A DNA stretch of 64,000 bases from an uncultured Lachnospiraceae bacterium (GTDB lineage: Bacteria; Bacillota; Clostridia; Lachnospirales; Lachnospiraceae), in NCBI GenBank assembly GCA_910577735.1, contig CAJTOO010000003.1, forward strand, positions 119,875 through 183,874. Reading direction: 5' to 3'. Below the pieces are notes generated by a model. The model was not told where the DNA came from, ran no database searches, and saw nothing but the letters and a program-made list of their open reading frames with translations. Made by a program: the position numbers and the translations under genes. Position 1 is the first letter of the stretch, and each line of letters begins with the position of its first letter. Positions 61,523 through 64,000 of the stretch are shown piece by piece.

Positions 61523-63280
61523 TTATCCTTCACACAAATATACATACAGAGTCAGACTTCCGTCCTCTGCCGTATATTCGCCAAGCAGTTGCAGTTCCAT
61601 CTCCTGGGCATTGGAAAATTGTATTCTGGAAAAAATATAAGTTCCTCCCAGTTCCCGAAAAGCCTCCGGGTCGATATAAAGCCTGTCATCCGTGGCATAG
61701 ACAGTCTTGTCCGAGCTCACCACACTCTCGTCCGTGCCGGAATACAGATACGCCCTGGCGCCCCAGTCATCGTAATAGATTCGGCTTGCCTCCACCCGTT
61801 CGATGGCCGGTGCGATGATTTTCCGGAAATCATCTTTATACTGTTGCGCATAGAATCCCAGATATCCGTCCAGGGTTGCAATCCCATTGTATTCCAGTAT
61901 CGCCGGATGCATCCCATAGGCTGCGGCCCATTGACCGTCATAACGGATATCTTCTTTGATCCGCGCAAGCAGCTTCACAGCGTAAAACTGCTCATAATCC
62001 AACGCATCCACTTCCGTCCCGTGATTATACGCATAGAACCTATGATGACAGGTGGCATATAGATCATTGTATCTGGTGGGGGCAAGGATTACCGCAAGCA
62101 CCGCCGCACAGACAATGAAATTGGCCGCCCACACAGCGATAATCCCCCTGTCATAGAGCCGGACTAAAATCAGAAGCAGCGCCATATCCCACAGAAACGG
62201 GTTGAAGAAAATCGTCCGATTAAACTGCCAGCCCTGTAAGGGGGGCACAATCGTCTCCACAAACGTCCGCAAAGGTGCAAAATCGTACAGCCCATAGACC
62301 AGACAATTAAACAGAATAAACGCCATCAGCAGATTAAAAGGCTCCTGCACAATCTTCCCGGCCTGCTTTTTCCGGACATAAGACAGGTTCAATATCACAA
62401 AATAAACTCCACATACCGGCATGATCACCTTACTGTGCACATCCTCCGCATGAAAGATACTGTCTTTCCACACAATCAGAATCTCCTGCACAATCTCCGG
62501 CAGGGAAAGGGAGGGATTCACCATGGTAGAACGAATCGTCACCACATCACTGAAAAGCATCTGCCCAAACAGGCGGTATTCACACACCACATACCCCGCC
62601 GCCAGCACAAAGAAAGCGCCCAGCAGGGATTTCGCCACCCTTTTCTCCCGTATGGAAATCCACAGGATGGCTATCACCAGATATCCCAGGATAAACATGC
62701 CATGATAAGAGAAATAAGACACCAGCGGATACGCAAAGAGCGCCAGGTACCACCTTACCTGCGGTTGTCTGTATATCTTAAGAAACAGCCAGACACACAG
62801 GGGAATGGACGCGAAGGCGAAGCCAAAAGCCGGGAAGAAATAAATGATGCCATAGGCAAATCCCACCATATAAATGACGGGACGATAGATTTTATATTTC
62901 TCGCCGCACAATTCCTTTGCCAACAGCCAAACGGAGAGAATGCCCAGCCCAATCTTCAAAAGCAATCCCAGAACATAAGCCGTGTAAGTCGGAAAAATCA
63001 CATACAATAAACTGTATAAGGACAGTTCAGAAGGCAGAAGATCCCTGCTGACGCCCCCCAGAAAAGGCACCTCCACACCATGTTTGAAAAAGGCGCCCGT
63101 ATTCTTCAGCATCTGATACTGTGCAAGAAACAGATCCATGTTATCGTGCACTGCAATATAACTGTGCTCCCCGAACCCGAACATTACTCCCGCCGTAAGC
63201 AGTACAAAGCCTATGATCGGAAAGAGAAACCAGTATCTGGTAAGCCACATAAACCATTTATGCTTCATCAAATTTCTCAT
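61523..63280 (-). CDS. Multi-span membrane protein, DUF6044/YfhO-like
   Basis: 585 residues with about eleven membrane segments and a 200-residue extracellular C-terminal domain. The early loop EHSYIAVHDNMDLFLAQYQML contains the acidic motif seen in YfhO/GT-C proteins, and the WQFNRTIFFNPFLWDMALLL stretch fits the DUF6044 (YkoS) family of Firmicutes. YfhO-type proteins have been linked to glycosylation of lipoteichoic acid. It lies between gtrA and the radical SAM gene on the same strand. The start ATG has only a weak GGTGG upstream. Confidence 0.75.
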   Translation of the reverse strand: MRNLMKHKWFMWLTRYWFLFPIIGFVLLTAGVMFGFGEHSYIAVHDNMDLFLAQYQMLKNTGAFFKHGVEVPFLGGVSRDLLPSELSLYSLLYVIFPTYTAYVLGLLLKIGLGILSVWLLAKELCGEKYKIYRPVIYMVGFAYGIIYFFPAFGFAFASIPLCVWLFLKIYRQPQVRWYLALFAYPLVSYFSYHGMFILGYLVIAILWISIREKRVAKSLLGAFFVLAAGYVVCEYRLFGQMLFSDVVTIRSTMVNPSLSLPEIVQEILIVWKDSIFHAEDVHSKVIMPVCGVYFVILNLSYVRKKQAGKIVQEPFNLLMAFILFNCLVYGLYDFAPLRTFVETIVPPLQGWQFNRTIFFNPFLWDMALLLILVRLYDRGIIAVWAANFIVCAAVLAVILAPTRYNDLYATCHHRFYAYNHGTEVDALDYEQFYAVKLLARIKEDIRYDGQWAAAYGMHPAILEYNGIATLDGYLGFYAQQYKDDFRKIIAPAIERVEASRIYYDDWGARAYLYSGTDESVVSSDKTVYATDDRLYIDPEAFRELGGTYIFSRIQFSNAQEMELQLLGEYTAEDGSLTLYVYLCEG

Positions 63281-63333
63281 AAAACCACCGTTACTCTACA
63301 CTCGGAATCCCCCGCCGCCCTCTTCGGTCATTC

Positions 63334-63786
63334 TTATGCGCCGTGCTTTGATTCCCGTCTTCCTGTCCGGAATACAAACAGTTTCTGCCCGAAGAAATTC
63401 ATCACAATGAAAAGACACATTCCCAGAACCATGGCCACATTATCCACCACCACCGGCGGCTGTGCCGAGAGCAGATAACGGATAAGCGGTCTGGCAATCC
63501 CATACGCCAGTCCATAACAGGCTGCAATATTAATGGCAAACCGCCAGGGAAGCCACTTGTCCTTATTTTCCACCTTGAAGGTGACTTTGCCGTTCATGTA
63601 ATAAGAAAACACACTTCCGATAAAATAAGACGTGCCGCTGGACACCCAGTAATTCCAGTGCGCCAGATTATATAATCCAGACATGATCAGATACCCTAAC
63701 AGCGTATTCATCACGCCCACAATGCCGAAGTGAATCACTTCCATAATAAAATCCTTGTATTTCTCATAGAGTGCCTTGATTTTCAT
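63334..63786 (-). CDS. GtrA family membrane protein (polyprenyl-phosphate sugar flippase)
   Basis: 150 residues with four membrane helices: IHFGIVGVMNTLLGYLIM, YWVSSGTSYFIGSVFSYYM with NGKVTF, the basic loop and VAMVLGMCLFIVMNFFGQKL followed by FVFR. This pattern defines GtrA/DPMS-like proteins, thought to flip undecaprenyl-phosphate sugars for GT-C enzymes such as the two encoded downstream. The ATG was chosen since GGAG lies 6 nt upstream; longer in-frame starts exist. Confidence 0.9.
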   Translation of the reverse strand: MKIKALYEKYKDFIMEVIHFGIVGVMNTLLGYLIMSGLYNLAHWNYWVSSGTSYFIGSVFSYYMNGKVTFKVENKDKWLPWRFAINIAACYGLAYGIARPLIRYLLSAQPPVVVDNVAMVLGMCLFIVMNFFGQKLFVFRTGRRESKHGA

Positions 63787-63831
63787 AACGTTCTCCATTT
63801 TGCACTGCTTTTCCCTTTTCACACATACCAT

Positions 63832-63860
63832 TTTACATTGCAGCGTTCGCCTGCTATACT
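63832..63860 (+). promoter_or_regulatory. Plus-strand promoter at the right edge
   Basis: TTTACA (-35, 63832-63837), 17 bp, TATACT (-10, 63855-63860). It points out of the window toward an unseen gene; a hairpin (63862-63888) and a 61-bp repeat follow immediately. Confidence 0.6.
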
Positions 63861-63861
63861 A

Positions 63862-63888
63862 GAAGTAATTTCCTGCGGAAATAACTTC
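63862..63888 (+). repeat. Hairpin at the start of the right-edge transcript
   Basis: GAAGTAATTTCC pairs with GGAAATAACTTC with one mismatch around a TGC loop, starting two bases after the -10 hexamer. Confidence 0.7.
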
Positions 63889-64000
63889 TCGAGTTCTGCT
63901 TCGCAGCCCTCGGCATACTTTCTTTGCTTTGTCCTGCGGATATTACTTCTCGAGTTCTGCTTCGCAGCCCTCGGCATACTTTCTTTGCTTTGTCCTGCGG
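63871..64000. repeat. 61-bp tandem repeat at the window edge
   Basis: TCCTGCGG begins at 63871, 63932 and 63993, giving two full copies and the start of a third that leaves the window. The copies are almost identical. The unit is not a multiple of three and has no matching reading frame, so it is probably non-coding. Confidence 0.9.

Noticed and set aside
1..64000. tRNA, rRNA or riboswitch elements
   Set aside because: No cloverleaf, rRNA block or recognised riboswitch core was found on reading the intergenic regions; small unstructured RNAs cannot be excluded.

Overview
The window reads as chromosomal DNA of an anaerobic Gram-positive Firmicute, most likely a gut Lachnospiraceae (Clostridia). 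This is inferred from the mix of a rhamnose-polysaccharide ABC-export cluster with LCP protein and GH25 muramidases, YesM/YesN-type two-component genes, TRAP transport of uronates, strong AGGAGG ribosome sites and sigma-A type promoters. No rRNA, tRNA, CRISPR array, IS element or phage module was seen.

Region 1 (1-25600, all minus strand) is a surface-glycan cluster read from a very good sigma-A promoter at 25637-25665. In transcription order: a 1268-residue membrane-anchored GH25 protein with an acidic repeat tract, rmlB, rmlA, a second GH25 protein, rmlC, an ABC exporter pair (Wzm-like permease and Wzt-like ATPase with C-terminal glycan-binding domain), a 1214-residue multi-domain glycosyltransferase, a methyltransferase-kinase fusion resembling the WbdD chain-capping enzyme, a GT2, a phosphohexomutase, two more GT2s, a WcaJ-type initiating transferase, an LCP ligase and a GT2 that runs off the left edge. 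Together these could make, cap, export and attach a rhamnose-containing polymer to peptidoglycan. rmlD is not in the window.

Region 2 (25601-34260) holds a divergent regulatory region with four 11-bp phased repeats, a small zinc-ribbon protein, a membrane SGNH-like protein, an MBOAT O-acyltransferase with its SGNH partner, two multi-span membrane proteins and an FAD oxidoreductase: a probable acyl-modification and glycan-decoration island.

Region 3 (34333-53448) is a nearly complete hexuronate catabolic locus. uxaA-uxaB (minus) diverge from a LacI-type regulator followed by uxaC-kdgK-kdgA (plus), with two near-identical operator-like sites between them. A long minus-strand operon then carries dctP, dctQ, dctM, a YcxB-like protein, a sensor kinase, an AraC-type response regulator, a second membrane-tethered DctP, an MFS carrier, a KdgF-like cupin, uxuA and uxuB. 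This converts galacturonate and glucuronate to pyruvate and glyceraldehyde 3-phosphate.

Region 4 (53543-57154) is an ABC-2 export operon with a zinc-ribbon protein, one ATPase and two permeases. Region 5 (57273-63786) is a second membrane-glycan set: GtrA, a YfhO/DUF6044-like protein, a radical SAM enzyme, an SGNH hydrolase and a GT39-like protein. The right edge carries a plus-strand promoter, a hairpin and a 61-bp tandem repeat running out of the window.
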